NCBI GenBank assembly: GCA_900766915.1
Contig: CAAFXE010000161.1
Span: 1 to 36,669 of the forward strand
Direction of reading: 5' to 3'
Length of the DNA: 36,669 nt
From: Lachnospiraceae bacterium
GTDB lineage: Bacteria > Bacillota > Clostridia > Lachnospirales > Lachnospiraceae
The translations under genes were made by a program, and so were the position numbers. The notes below the pieces were generated by a model, which did not search any database, had not been told where the DNA came from, and saw only the letters and a program-made list of their open reading frames with translations. This document shows positions 7,854-15,797 of the stretch, piece by piece. Every line of letters begins with the position of its first letter. Within the stretch, counting starts at the first letter, position 1.

Positions 7854-8564
7854 TTATTCCCCTAAATATGCTTTTTTAATAGAGTCATCATTCATCAGAA
7901 CCTTCGCATCGCCATCCAGCGTAATGTTACCGGTTTCTAACACATACGCTCTGTCTGCAATGGAAAGTGCCTTTTTCGCATTCTGTTCTACCAGAAGTAC
8001 TGTTGTGCCGCCGGCACTTACTTCCTGAATAATGTCAAATATTTCGTTTACGAAGATCGGAGAAAGACCCATGGACGGTTCGTCCATTAAGATGATCTTT
8101 GGCTTGCTCATAAGGGCACGACCCATAGCCAGCATCTGCTGTTCACCGCCGGAAAGAGTTCCTGCCATCTGATTTTTTCGTTCTTCCAGTCGTGGAAAAC
8201 GTTTGTAAACCATTTCCAGTGACTCTTCAATTTCATTTTTATCTTTTCTTGTATAGGCACCCATTTTCAGGTTATCATATACAGAAAGCTGTGCAAAAAC
8301 ACGGCGTCCTTCCGGTACATGCGCCATACCCATGGATACAATTTTATGTGCAGGAGTTTTTGTAATATCCTGCCCTTCAAAGAAGATCTGTCCGGCTTTT
8401 GGTGCAATGAGTCCGGTCACGGTATGCAAGATGGTAGTCTTACCGGCTCCGTTGGCACCGATCAGTGCAATGACCTCTCCCTGATTTACTTCAAAGGAAA
8501 TTCCTTTGATGGCCTGAATCATTCCATAATAAACCTGCAGATCCTTTACTTCTAACATTGCCAT
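7854..8564 (-). CDS. livF: Branched-chain amino acid ABC transporter ATPase LivF
   Basis: This is one of the paired cytoplasmic ATPases that power uptake of branched-chain or related amino acids. The 236-residue protein has Walker A GANGAGKTT, signature LSGGEQQ, Walker B IILMDEP and the family segment SMGLSPIFVNEIF typical of LivF. The ATG at 8564 is chosen because TAGGAGG lies 8 bases upstream; the seven-codon extension to 8585 overlaps the livG stop and has no ribosome site. That ribosome site lies at the end of livG, indicating translational coupling. Confidence 0.95.
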   Translation of the reverse strand: MAMLEVKDLQVYYGMIQAIKGISFEVNQGEVIALIGANGAGKTTILHTVTGLIAPKAGQIFFEGQDITKTPAHKIVSMGMAHVPEGRRVFAQLSVYDNLKMGAYTRKDKNEIEESLEMVYKRFPRLEERKNQMAGTLSGGEQQMLAMGRALMSKPKIILMDEPSMGLSPIFVNEIFDIIQEVSAGGTTVLLVEQNAKKALSIADRAYVLETGNITLDGDAKVLMNDDSIKKAYLGE

Positions 8565-8577
8565 TTCAAATTTCCTC

Positions 8578-9336
8578 CTATTCACCCAGGTATGCTGTAA
8601 TAACCTGAGGGTCGTTTAACACATCGCCTGTTTTTCCCTGACAAAGTACCTGGCCAAAGTTCAGCACCGTCAGTTCTTCACAGATACCGGATACAAGTCT
8701 CATGTCATGCTCAATCAACAGGATGGTCATGTCAAAATGATCTCTGACAAAACGGATTGTGTCCATCAATTCCTGCGTTTCATTGGGGTTCATACCCGCT
8801 GCAGGCTCATCCAGGAGAAGAAGCTTTGGTTCTGTAGCTAAAGCCCTGGCGATCTCCAGTTTTCGCTGCTTGCCATAAGGAAGGTTCGTAGCCAGTACAT
8901 TTGCATAGGAATCCAGATCAAACACTTTTAAAAGCTCCATGGCTTTTTCATTCATGGCCTTTTCCATATGACGATATCTTGGCAAACGTAAGATACCTTC
9001 TAAAGTAGAATACGCATAATGATTGTGAAGTCCTGATTTTACATTATCCAGTACACTCATCTTTGGAAAAAGACGAATGTTCTGGAAGGTTCTGGCAATC
9101 CCTGCCTTGTTGATCTCAATAGTGCTTTTACCGGTGATATTCTGTCCATCCAGTGTCACACGTCCATTGCTTGGTTTATAAACACCTGTTAAAAGGTTAA
9201 AGATCGTTGTTTTTCCGGCACCGTTTGGTCCGATGAGACCATACAGCTGACCCTTTTCAATTTTCAGATTAAAATTATCTACGGCACGTAAGCCTCCAAA
9301 GGAGATTCCCAAGCCCTGTACTTCTAACATTGCCAT
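8578..9336 (-). CDS. livG: Branched-chain amino acid ABC transporter ATPase LivG
   Basis: This is the second ATPase of the importer, with 252 residues. Walker A is GPNGAGKTT. The ABC signature is the LivG-type variant LPYGKQRKLEIARAL rather than LSGGQ, followed by LLLLDEPAAGMNP and the switch histidine in LIEHDM. The C-terminal segment VITAYLGE is typical of LivG. It starts 2 bases after the livM stop, with GGAGG 10 bases upstream inside livM, and continues into livF. Confidence 0.95.
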   Translation of the reverse strand: MAMLEVQGLGISFGGLRAVDNFNLKIEKGQLYGLIGPNGAGKTTIFNLLTGVYKPSNGRVTLDGQNITGKSTIEINKAGIARTFQNIRLFPKMSVLDNVKSGLHNHYAYSTLEGILRLPRYRHMEKAMNEKAMELLKVFDLDSYANVLATNLPYGKQRKLEIARALATEPKLLLLDEPAAGMNPNETQELMDTIRFVRDHFDMTILLIEHDMRLVSGICEELTVLNFGQVLCQGKTGDVLNDPQVITAYLGE

Positions 9337-9338
9337 AA

Positions 9339-10412
9339 TTATTTAACCTCCTTCTGTGCCTTTTTCGCTGAAAGCATATTCTTCAGAGAAAATCTCTCAC
9401 GAAGTTCTTTTGCCTTCGGGCTCCAGGTAAAGAGCATCATACCGATGAGTACCACTGCATACACAAGCATACGGTAATCCTGCAGTGAACGCATCAATTC
9501 CGGAAGCAGTGTCAGAATCACTGCTGCAATGACAGAGCCACGGATATTTCCGATTCCACCCAGTACCACATATACAAGGATCATAATAGACTGATTATAT
9601 CCGAAGTTTTTCGGAAGCGCTGTCAGTGTTGTTAAGTTATGTGCATACAATACACCCGCTACACCTGCTAAAGATGCAGAGATACTGAAGGCAAGCAGTT
9701 TATATTTTGTTACATTGATACCTACAGATTCTGCTGCAATACGGTTGTCACGAATTGCCATAACCGCACGGCCGGATCTGGAATTTACAAAGTTCAATAC
9801 AATAAATAAAGAGATCAGTAAAAGAATCACACCAATGGTAAAGGTAGCATCCTGGGGTGTTTTTGTAATACCCTGTGCACCCTTGATAATGATTTCTCCG
9901 TCAGGCTCCATATTTAAAGACATGGCATCCTTCATGGAAAAATGAAATCCATTCGCATCTCTTCCTATATAAAATGCATTTACCAGGTTTTTGATGATTT
10001 CACCAAAAGCCAGTGTTACGATTGCCAGATAGTCTCCCCGGAGTCTGAGTACCGGAATACCAATGAGAAAACCAAACAAAGCAGCCACCGCAGCACCGAT
10101 TAAAATGGCACAGAAAAATCTGATACCATCCGGCATCACACCTACCGTACATTTGGAGAAAAATGCACCGGTAAATGCACCAATACACATAAAACCTGCA
10201 TGACCAAGGCTTAATTCACCTAAAATACCTACTGTCAGATTCAAAGATACTGCCATAATAGAGTAGATGCAAAGGGGAACTAAAAGTCCCTTCAATAAAC
10301 TTGAGATATTTCCTGACATGACCATAGCCTGCATAATAAGGTAAGCTGCGATCACCATACCATAGGTAATTAACGCACTCTTTGTGCTCTTTTCTAATGT
10401 TATCTTCTTCAT
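9339..10412 (-). CDS. livM: Branched-chain amino acid ABC transporter permease LivM
   Basis: This integral membrane permease of 357 residues has about nine hydrophobic helices and the family block LSLGHAGFMCIGAFTGA, with the ATPase-coupling region FGEIIKNLVNAFY and a conserved VVLGGIGNIRGSVIAA near the end. The ATG at 10412 (MKKITLEKS) has AGGTGG 5 bases upstream. A GTG at 10421 that immediately follows the livH stop is possible but would lack spacing for a ribosome site. It pairs with LivH to form the translocation pore. Confidence 0.93.
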   Translation of the reverse strand: MKKITLEKSTKSALITYGMVIAAYLIMQAMVMSGNISSLLKGLLVPLCIYSIMAVSLNLTVGILGELSLGHAGFMCIGAFTGAFFSKCTVGVMPDGIRFFCAILIGAAVAALFGFLIGIPVLRLRGDYLAIVTLAFGEIIKNLVNAFYIGRDANGFHFSMKDAMSLNMEPDGEIIIKGAQGITKTPQDATFTIGVILLLISLFIVLNFVNSRSGRAVMAIRDNRIAAESVGINVTKYKLLAFSISASLAGVAGVLYAHNLTTLTALPKNFGYNQSIMILVYVVLGGIGNIRGSVIAAVILTLLPELMRSLQDYRMLVYAVVLIGMMLFTWSPKAKELRERFSLKNMLSAKKAQKEVK

Positions 10413-10421
10413 CCTTCCCAC

Positions 10422-11306
10422 CTACACTTTCTCCTGAACATTCTTACCGAGAATACCGGTAGGTCTTACAAGCAACACAATAATCAGTACGCTGAACACA
10501 ATAGCGTCTGATAACTGAGAAGATATGTACGCCTTGGAAAGGTTCTCAATAATTCCAAGTAAAATACCACCGATCATAGCACCCGGAATAGAACCAATAC
10601 CTCCAAATACCGCCGCAACAAATGCTTTGATACCAGGCATAGAACCTACATAGGGGCTTAAGGACGGGTAGGCTGAACACAACAGCGCACCTGCAATGGC
10701 TGCCAGGGCAGAACCAATGGCAAATGTCAGGGCAATGGTTCCGTTGACATTGATACCCATCAGCTGTGCAGCTCCTCTGTCTTCAGAAACTGCCACCATA
10801 GCACGGCCTGCCTTTGTATATTTTACAAATAAAGTCAGGGCTGTCATAATCACCACACAGGCAATAATGGTTACGATCGTTGTTGCGGAGATGGTCAGCT
10901 GGCCATCTGCAACCTGCAATGCTTCCATCGTTACCACAGATTTGAATGACTTTGTATCAGCCCCGAAGATCAGAAGTCCAAGATTCTGTAAAAGGTAGCT
11001 GACACCGATGGCTGTAATGAGAACTGCCAGCGGAGAACCTGCATTTCGTAACGGACGATATGCAATTCTCTCTATCGTTACACCAAGAACTGTACAAAGT
11101 ACCATTGCCAAAATTACTGACATCAGTGGGGAAATTCCCAAAGACGACATTGCTGTATAAATGGCAAATGCACCAACCATAATGATATCTCCATGAGCAA
11201 AGTTTAACATTTTTGCAATCCCGTATACCATCGTATATCCAAGTGCAATAATTGCATAAACACTGCCAAGACTGATACCATTAATTAAGTAACCTAAAAA
11301 ACTCAT
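10422..11306 (-). CDS. livH: Branched-chain amino acid ABC transporter permease LivH
   Basis: This integral membrane permease of 294 residues has the LivH start NGISLGSVYAIIALGYTMVY and the block MLNFAHGDIIMVGAF. A C-terminal AAVFGGIGSIPGAMIGG loop is typical of this family. The start at 11306 has GAGGTG upstream. It lies 143 bases after livJ, beyond a strong hairpin at 11401-11437, so it and the genes below are probably made at lower level than the binding protein. Confidence 0.94.
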   Translation of the reverse strand: MSFLGYLINGISLGSVYAIIALGYTMVYGIAKMLNFAHGDIIMVGAFAIYTAMSSLGISPLMSVILAMVLCTVLGVTIERIAYRPLRNAGSPLAVLITAIGVSYLLQNLGLLIFGADTKSFKSVVTMEALQVADGQLTISATTIVTIIACVVIMTALTLFVKYTKAGRAMVAVSEDRGAAQLMGINVNGTIALTFAIGSALAAIAGALLCSAYPSLSPYVGSMPGIKAFVAAVFGGIGSIPGAMIGGILLGIIENLSKAYISSQLSDAIVFSVLIIVLLVRPTGILGKNVQEKV

Positions 11307-11400
11307 AATAGCACCTCTTTTTCACCTTTTCATTTTCCTTCATTGTTCCTGCTCTCTCCTGATTTAACAATACAAGGATACAAGTATGCAACATTATATC

Positions 11401-11437
11401 AAAAAAAAAGAGGATTGTCAAAACTGACAACCCTCTT
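11401..11437 (-). terminator. Attenuating terminator between livJ and livH
   Basis: On the minus strand, a 13-bp stem (arms 11425-11437 and 11408-11420, one wobble pair) with a 4-base loop is followed by nine T residues. It lies just after the livJ stop and before livH with no clear promoter between. It should stop most transcripts, giving a molar excess of binding protein over the membrane components. Confidence 0.88.
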
Positions 11438-11449
11438 TTGGGAAATTAT

Positions 11450-12631
11450 TTACATCGCTGTGTAAGCTCCGTCTTTGATTACCATAGCTTTTGGAGTCTT
11501 TGTAGGTTCACCACTTGCATCCCATGTGATATCACCAGTCAGACCGTTTACTGTGATTTCTGTCATGGCAGTCTTCATTGCTTCACAGATATCAGATACA
11601 CTCATATCCGGTGTAATGCCAGCTTTTTCAACTGCTGCTTTGATTGCATACATTCCATCATAAGCATCTGCTGCGAACTGGTTAGGAGTTCCGCCGTACT
11701 GCTCTTCGAATTTAGCTACAAATGCCTGTGTTGCTGCATTATCTTCATCAGCTACGAATGGTGTTAATAACATAACGCCTTCTGCTAAAGCTGTATCAAA
11801 TCCTTCTAAGGATAAGAGACCGTCTACACCGTCACATCCGAAGAATGTTGGAGCATAGCCTGTTTTGCTTGCCTGGTCTAAGATCAGAGCAACTTCCTGA
11901 TAGTAGATTGGTAAGAATACTAATTCAGCACCTGCATCTTTTGCTTTCTGAACCTGTACAGTAAAATCTGTCTTGCTGTCTGCTGTGAAAGCTTCTGCTG
12001 CTACGATTTCGAATGGCTGATTTGCTGCTTCAGCTGCGAATGTTTCATAGATACCTGATGAATATACATCAGAGCTGTCATAAATAACTGCTACCTTTGT
12101 AGCTAATCCGTTTTCACCAATGTACTGTGCGGATGCTGTACCCTGGTTCGGGTCAGAGAAGCATACACGGAATGCATTGTCATTTGCAACGCAATCTACT
12201 GCAGAACCTGAAGGTGTTAACTGGAACATATTATCTGCTGCTGTCTTATCAGCAACTGCGATACATGGTGTAGATGTAACAGTTCCTAAGAGCATCTGCA
12301 TACCCCAGTCTTTTAAGTCGTTGTAAGCATTGACTGATTTTTCAGCATCATGCTCATCATCAGCAAATTTCACTTCAACCTGATATCCGTTCATACCACC
12401 GGCTTCGTTGATTTCTGCCACTGCAAGTTCCATAGCATTCTGCACTGCTTTACCGTAAATTGCTGCACCACCGGTTGTAGGTCCGATACCGCCGATTTTG
12501 AATGTAGCATCTGTTGAGCTTTCAGCTGCCGGTGCATCTGTTGCTGCTTCTTCTTTTTTTCCGCCACATCCTGCTACCATGGATGAAACCATAGCTACGC
12601 AAAGAAGTGCGCTTAACATTTTCTTTTTCAT
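11450..12631 (-). CDS. livJ: Branched-chain amino acid-binding lipoprotein
   Basis: This is the extracellular ligand-binding component of the importer, of 393 residues. A signal peptide ends in the lipobox VAGC with Cys22 as lipid anchor, followed by an Ala/Glu/Ser-rich linker. The mature part is a type I periplasmic-binding fold (Leu/Ile/Val-binding family), with the opening FKIGGIGPTTGGAAIYGKAV and the hinge segment VAVIYDSSDVYSSG. The start at 12631 has AGGAGG 7 bases upstream. It is first in the liv operon, behind a near-consensus promoter and ahead of an attenuating hairpin. The actual amino acid bound cannot be read from the sequence. Confidence 0.94.
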   Translation of the reverse strand: MKKKMLSALLCVAMVSSMVAGCGGKKEEAATDAPAAESSTDATFKIGGIGPTTGGAAIYGKAVQNAMELAVAEINEAGGMNGYQVEVKFADDEHDAEKSVNAYNDLKDWGMQMLLGTVTSTPCIAVADKTAADNMFQLTPSGSAVDCVANDNAFRVCFSDPNQGTASAQYIGENGLATKVAVIYDSSDVYSSGIYETFAAEAANQPFEIVAAEAFTADSKTDFTVQVQKAKDAGAELVFLPIYYQEVALILDQASKTGYAPTFFGCDGVDGLLSLEGFDTALAEGVMLLTPFVADEDNAATQAFVAKFEEQYGGTPNQFAADAYDGMYAIKAAVEKAGITPDMSVSDICEAMKTAMTEITVNGLTGDITWDASGEPTKTPKAMVIKDGAYTAM

Positions 12632-12707
12632 GATGTTTCCTCCTCAATATAATCCGGACGCTGCCCTGTTTTTCCGAAAATTGGCAGTTCCAAAATTGAT
12701 AAGCACG

Positions 12708-12736
12708 ATTTTACTCTTCTTTTTTTTGTTTGTCAA
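12708..12736 (-). promoter_or_regulatory. Sigma-A promoter of the liv operon
   Basis: On the minus strand, TTGACA (12731-12736) and TAAAAT (12708-12713) are 17 bases apart. The promoter lies about 77 bases before the livJ start, which leaves a leader of roughly 70 bases. No CodY-type or T-box element was confidently recognised in it. Confidence 0.85.
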
Positions 12737-12822
12737 TAATTTTTACATCATTACTTTAATTTTTTGACGCTTTATCACATCAGCGTGTTTTTTCCCCTGG
12801 AGGGATTACGATATCTGATAAT

Positions 12823-12853
12823 GTAACTGTTCCAAAAAGCACGAAACAGCTAC
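12823..12853 (-). terminator. Weak hairpin after the SGNH/DltD-like gene
   Basis: A 9-bp stem (12823-12831 with 12845-12853, one wobble pair) closes a 13-base loop just 7 bases past the stop of the 470-residue gene. No U-tract follows, so it may act as an mRNA end or a weak terminator only. Confidence 0.4.
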
Positions 12854-12859
12854 TGACCT

Positions 12860-14272
12860 TTATTCATCTAAGATCTCGAAGCTTCTGCTGCTTAAAATCT
12901 GATCCAGCTTCGGATCATACACTACAATATTAAAGCCTTTTTCATTTAATGCATATTCCTGGTCATCAAACCGGATGCTTGCATTGCTTCCTGCATAGTC
13001 ACCCTGACTGAGAATGGATATTCTGTGATCATAAAGCCGCCCTTCATAGGCCTGTACCTCCCGGCCTACGGCCTCTGCATGTAACGTATCCTTCTCTAAC
13101 ACCGCCAGATAGCTCTCTCCCTCTGCCCGGGTTAAATCTACCGTAATTCCAAGCTGCTCCAGAAGCTGTTGTCTATAAGGAAGCAGATATACACCTACGT
13201 CCCCGTTGACTGCCATGCAGACTACATAATCCTTACCAATGAGCCGGCTGATATAGGCATCAAAATCTTCCTCGACGTTAAGCTCCAGCAGATCCTTATA
13301 TCGGTAGTAATACTGCGCATCCTCATGCCACACTGCATAGTCCGGGTTTTCCCGCTTATCCTCCACATCATAAAGGGAAGTCAGCCACTGCCCGATCCGC
13401 CTGGTGATGGTTTCTGCATGAAATACATGATTATGAAGCTGTCCTGCCATCTGCTTATTCAGATCAAGATAGGGAATATCGTTTTCATTTGCAAGCTCTG
13501 CCACTGCATTATAGGCCGGCTGATTTTGAATATGATCATTCGGTGTTTTCAAAAACAGAAGGTCTACCCCTTTTTCTTTGCATAGCTCGATTATTTTTAT
13601 CAGATACTCCCGGGAAAGTGGGGCAAGCTCTGCCGTATCTGTCACCCTGGAAATATCTTCATTAAATTCACCCCCGTCTGCAAAGCCTTCTGTAGATGGA
13701 GTATAGCCTTTATAGGGATTGTGCCGGTTTCCTGTTAAATATTTCAAAGAAGTCCGATCCAAATCAGTCCAGGTTTCATGATATTTTGCCAGCTCAAAAA
13801 GATAAGGAATCCTTTCTCCTGCCGGAATAATGTCAAACACTGCCTCCAGTTTGACCGGTCCCATCCGAAGGTCATCTAAATTAATGTGATGAACCCCCTC
13901 TGTGGCATAATCTTTTGCATCACAATAAGAAATCTCCAGCACAATTGCCTTTGGATTCTGATATTTCAACGCTTCCCTGATATAATAATATGATAAATAC
14001 ATGGGCTGCTCATTGGCCCCAAAATCGTAGGAGGTAATGCCGTATTCCTCCCAGAGCACTGCCGGTACCACCGAGGTGAACATCTGACTGGAACCTATAA
14101 ACACAAAATCCAGACTGTCCTTTTCTTCGGCATAAAACCCCTCCACCTTTCTGGTGGTATCGTAATCAAAGGTTACTCTTTTATCCTTTAACAGTGCTGT
14201 CAGTCCCCAGACCAGCAGCAGTACACATGCCAGAAATCCAATAACTCTGGCTGGAATTTTCCTGTTTTTCAT
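12860..14272 (-). CDS. SGNH/DltD-like partner of an MBOAT acyltransferase
   Basis: This is a membrane-anchored extracytoplasmic protein of 470 residues with one N-terminal helix (about 9-28) and no lipobox. The motif FVFIGSSQMF (Gly60, Ser61, Ser62) matches the nucleophile block of DltD/AlgX-type SGNH proteins, and a later VFHAETI segment could supply the histidine, although the usual DxxH is not seen. Such proteins complete transfer of acetyl or another acyl group delivered by a membrane MBOAT enzyme onto an envelope polymer. The MBOAT gene is 12 bases upstream, and its stop overlaps this gene's ribosome site (AAGAGG). The C-terminal 150 residues form an extra domain of unknown role. No dltA or dltC lies nearby, so D-alanylation is unlikely. 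Confidence 0.75.
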   Translation of the reverse strand: MKNRKIPARVIGFLACVLLLVWGLTALLKDKRVTFDYDTTRKVEGFYAEEKDSLDFVFIGSSQMFTSVVPAVLWEEYGITSYDFGANEQPMYLSYYYIREALKYQNPKAIVLEISYCDAKDYATEGVHHINLDDLRMGPVKLEAVFDIIPAGERIPYLFELAKYHETWTDLDRTSLKYLTGNRHNPYKGYTPSTEGFADGGEFNEDISRVTDTAELAPLSREYLIKIIELCKEKGVDLLFLKTPNDHIQNQPAYNAVAELANENDIPYLDLNKQMAGQLHNHVFHAETITRRIGQWLTSLYDVEDKRENPDYAVWHEDAQYYYRYKDLLELNVEEDFDAYISRLIGKDYVVCMAVNGDVGVYLLPYRQQLLEQLGITVDLTRAEGESYLAVLEKDTLHAEAVGREVQAYEGRLYDHRISILSQGDYAGSNASIRFDDQEYALNEKGFNIVVYDPKLDQILSSRSFEILDE

Positions 14273-14284
14273 AAATCCGTCCTC

Positions 14285-15715
14285 TTAAAATTGTCCGTAC
14301 AAGAATTGTGCCGCGTCGTATCCCGGTCCATAAACACCTAAGACAAGTACCAGGGCTATAGCTCCCAGATAAATACCCCAGCGCACCAGAATGTGCTGAC
14401 TGGCAATCATGTCTCTTACATTTCCCTTTTCCTGAAAATGCTCCACAACTGCCAAAAGTAAAATACATAAAATCAGGGCAAAGAAGCCTTTGGCCTGGAT
14501 CCCGAATTTATATAAGGTTCCATCAAAAAATACCCATGGTGTAACATCGGTCACAATGGTTTTTAAGATGGACAGTCCTGCCCGGAGATTTTGCGCCCGG
14601 AAAATAACCCAGGCAGCTGTTACCAGTACAAAGGTACAGATTCTCTGCCATAAAACGTATACCGAAGAGGTCTCGCAGATATTTAAAACCGTCCGGACCT
14701 TTTTACGAAGGGGCATCAAAATTTCTCCCAAAATCTGATATCCACCATGCATCAGTCCCCAGAAAAGATACTGTAATCCCGCACCATGCCAGATTCCGCT
14801 GACCAGAAATGTCAGGAGAAGATTGAAATATTTTCTAACCTTTCCCTTTCTGTTTCCTCCCAGGGGAATGTAAACATAATCTCTTAACCAGCTGCTAAGA
14901 GAAATATGCCATCTTCTCCAGAAATCCCGAATGGAAACTGCCCGGTAAGGTCTTTCAAAATTGGTCTGTAATTTGATTCCAAAGCACTGTGCGGTTCCCA
15001 TTGCAATGCAGACACACCCCAAAAAGTCCGTATACAGCTGAATACTGTAGAGCACTGCTGCTACTGCCAGTACTGTCCCCTCGTACAGATAATAAGCTGG
15101 GAAAACCTCATTTACAAAAATTGCAGCCCGGTCCGCAATGACCATTTTCAAAAACATTCCCCACAAAATGAGCTGCAGTCCGCTCTTCACCGTTTCATAA
15201 TCAAAGGAATGCCCTTCGTAAAGCTGATCCTTTAACTGCTCATATCTTGGAATGGGTCCCTGAAGAATCTGCGGAAAGAAGGATACAAATAAGAGATATT
15301 TTAAAAAATTCTCCTGTGCTTTTACCTTCCCTTTCGATACATCCACACAGTAAGCGATCACCTGCAGGGTATAGAAGGAAATTCCCATAGGTAACATCAG
15401 CGTAAATGCCTGCAAATGAAGCCGTGCCTGACAAAGAGGATAAAACTTTAATACCAAAAGCACTGCCAGATTGACACCGATCACCAATGTCAGCAGTCCC
15501 TTTCCACTTCTCTTATGATTGGAAGCCCATCTTCCATAGACATAGGTAGTCAGGGCACTAAGTAACAGATAAATGACCAGATATGGAACGGACCAGACAT
15601 AAAAGACCATACTGGATACTAAAAGCACACCCCAGCGCATCTTTTTCGGAACGATATAATAACAGGTGAGGGTGATCACCAGAAATACTGCAAATGTAAG
15701 TGATAAAAATTGCAT
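14285..15715 (-). CDS. MBOAT-family O-acyltransferase (AlgI/DltB-like)
   Basis: This polytopic membrane enzyme of 476 residues passes acyl groups across the membrane to extracellular polymers. It shows the family blocks ISFYTLQVIAYCVDV, FWRRWHISLSSWLRDYVYIP (His270) and SGIWHGAGLQYLFWGLMHG with the candidate catalytic His310. The overall length and helix pattern fit AlgI-type proteins. Start ATG 15715 has GAGG 7 bases upstream. It leads a two-gene unit with the SGNH/DltD-like gene and follows the terminator of the sensor kinase. The polymer it modifies is unknown, since no glycan-synthesis genes are nearby. Confidence 0.9.
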   Translation of the reverse strand: MQFLSLTFAVFLVITLTCYYIVPKKMRWGVLLVSSMVFYVWSVPYLVIYLLLSALTTYVYGRWASNHKRSGKGLLTLVIGVNLAVLLVLKFYPLCQARLHLQAFTLMLPMGISFYTLQVIAYCVDVSKGKVKAQENFLKYLLFVSFFPQILQGPIPRYEQLKDQLYEGHSFDYETVKSGLQLILWGMFLKMVIADRAAIFVNEVFPAYYLYEGTVLAVAAVLYSIQLYTDFLGCVCIAMGTAQCFGIKLQTNFERPYRAVSIRDFWRRWHISLSSWLRDYVYIPLGGNRKGKVRKYFNLLLTFLVSGIWHGAGLQYLFWGLMHGGYQILGEILMPLRKKVRTVLNICETSSVYVLWQRICTFVLVTAAWVIFRAQNLRAGLSILKTIVTDVTPWVFFDGTLYKFGIQAKGFFALILCILLLAVVEHFQEKGNVRDMIASQHILVRWGIYLGAIALVLVLGVYGPGYDAAQFLYGQF

Positions 15716-15750
15716 GCTTCTACCTCTTTCTAATTATTAGATAGAGTATA

Positions 15751-15786
15751 ACAAAAGCCCACAGGCCTTCGCAAGGTCTGTGGGCT
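15751..15786 (-). terminator. Terminator of the sensor operon
   Basis: A 14-bp stem (15756-15769 with 15773-15786, one wobble pair) has a 3-base loop and is followed on the minus strand by TTTTGTTATA. It lies 11 bases after the hybrid kinase stop and separates it from the MBOAT gene. Confidence 0.9.
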
Positions 15787-15797
15787 GATTTTTATAG

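Noticed and set aside
12632..12707. Possible riboswitch or T-box in the livJ leader
   Set aside because: The leader is about 70 bases, with no T-box sequence or conserved multi-stem pattern visible.
12761..12800. Hairpin ACGCT/AGCGT followed by a T-run on the plus strand
   Set aside because: The stem is only five base pairs with a ten-base loop, and no plus-strand gene precedes it, so it was not called as a terminator.
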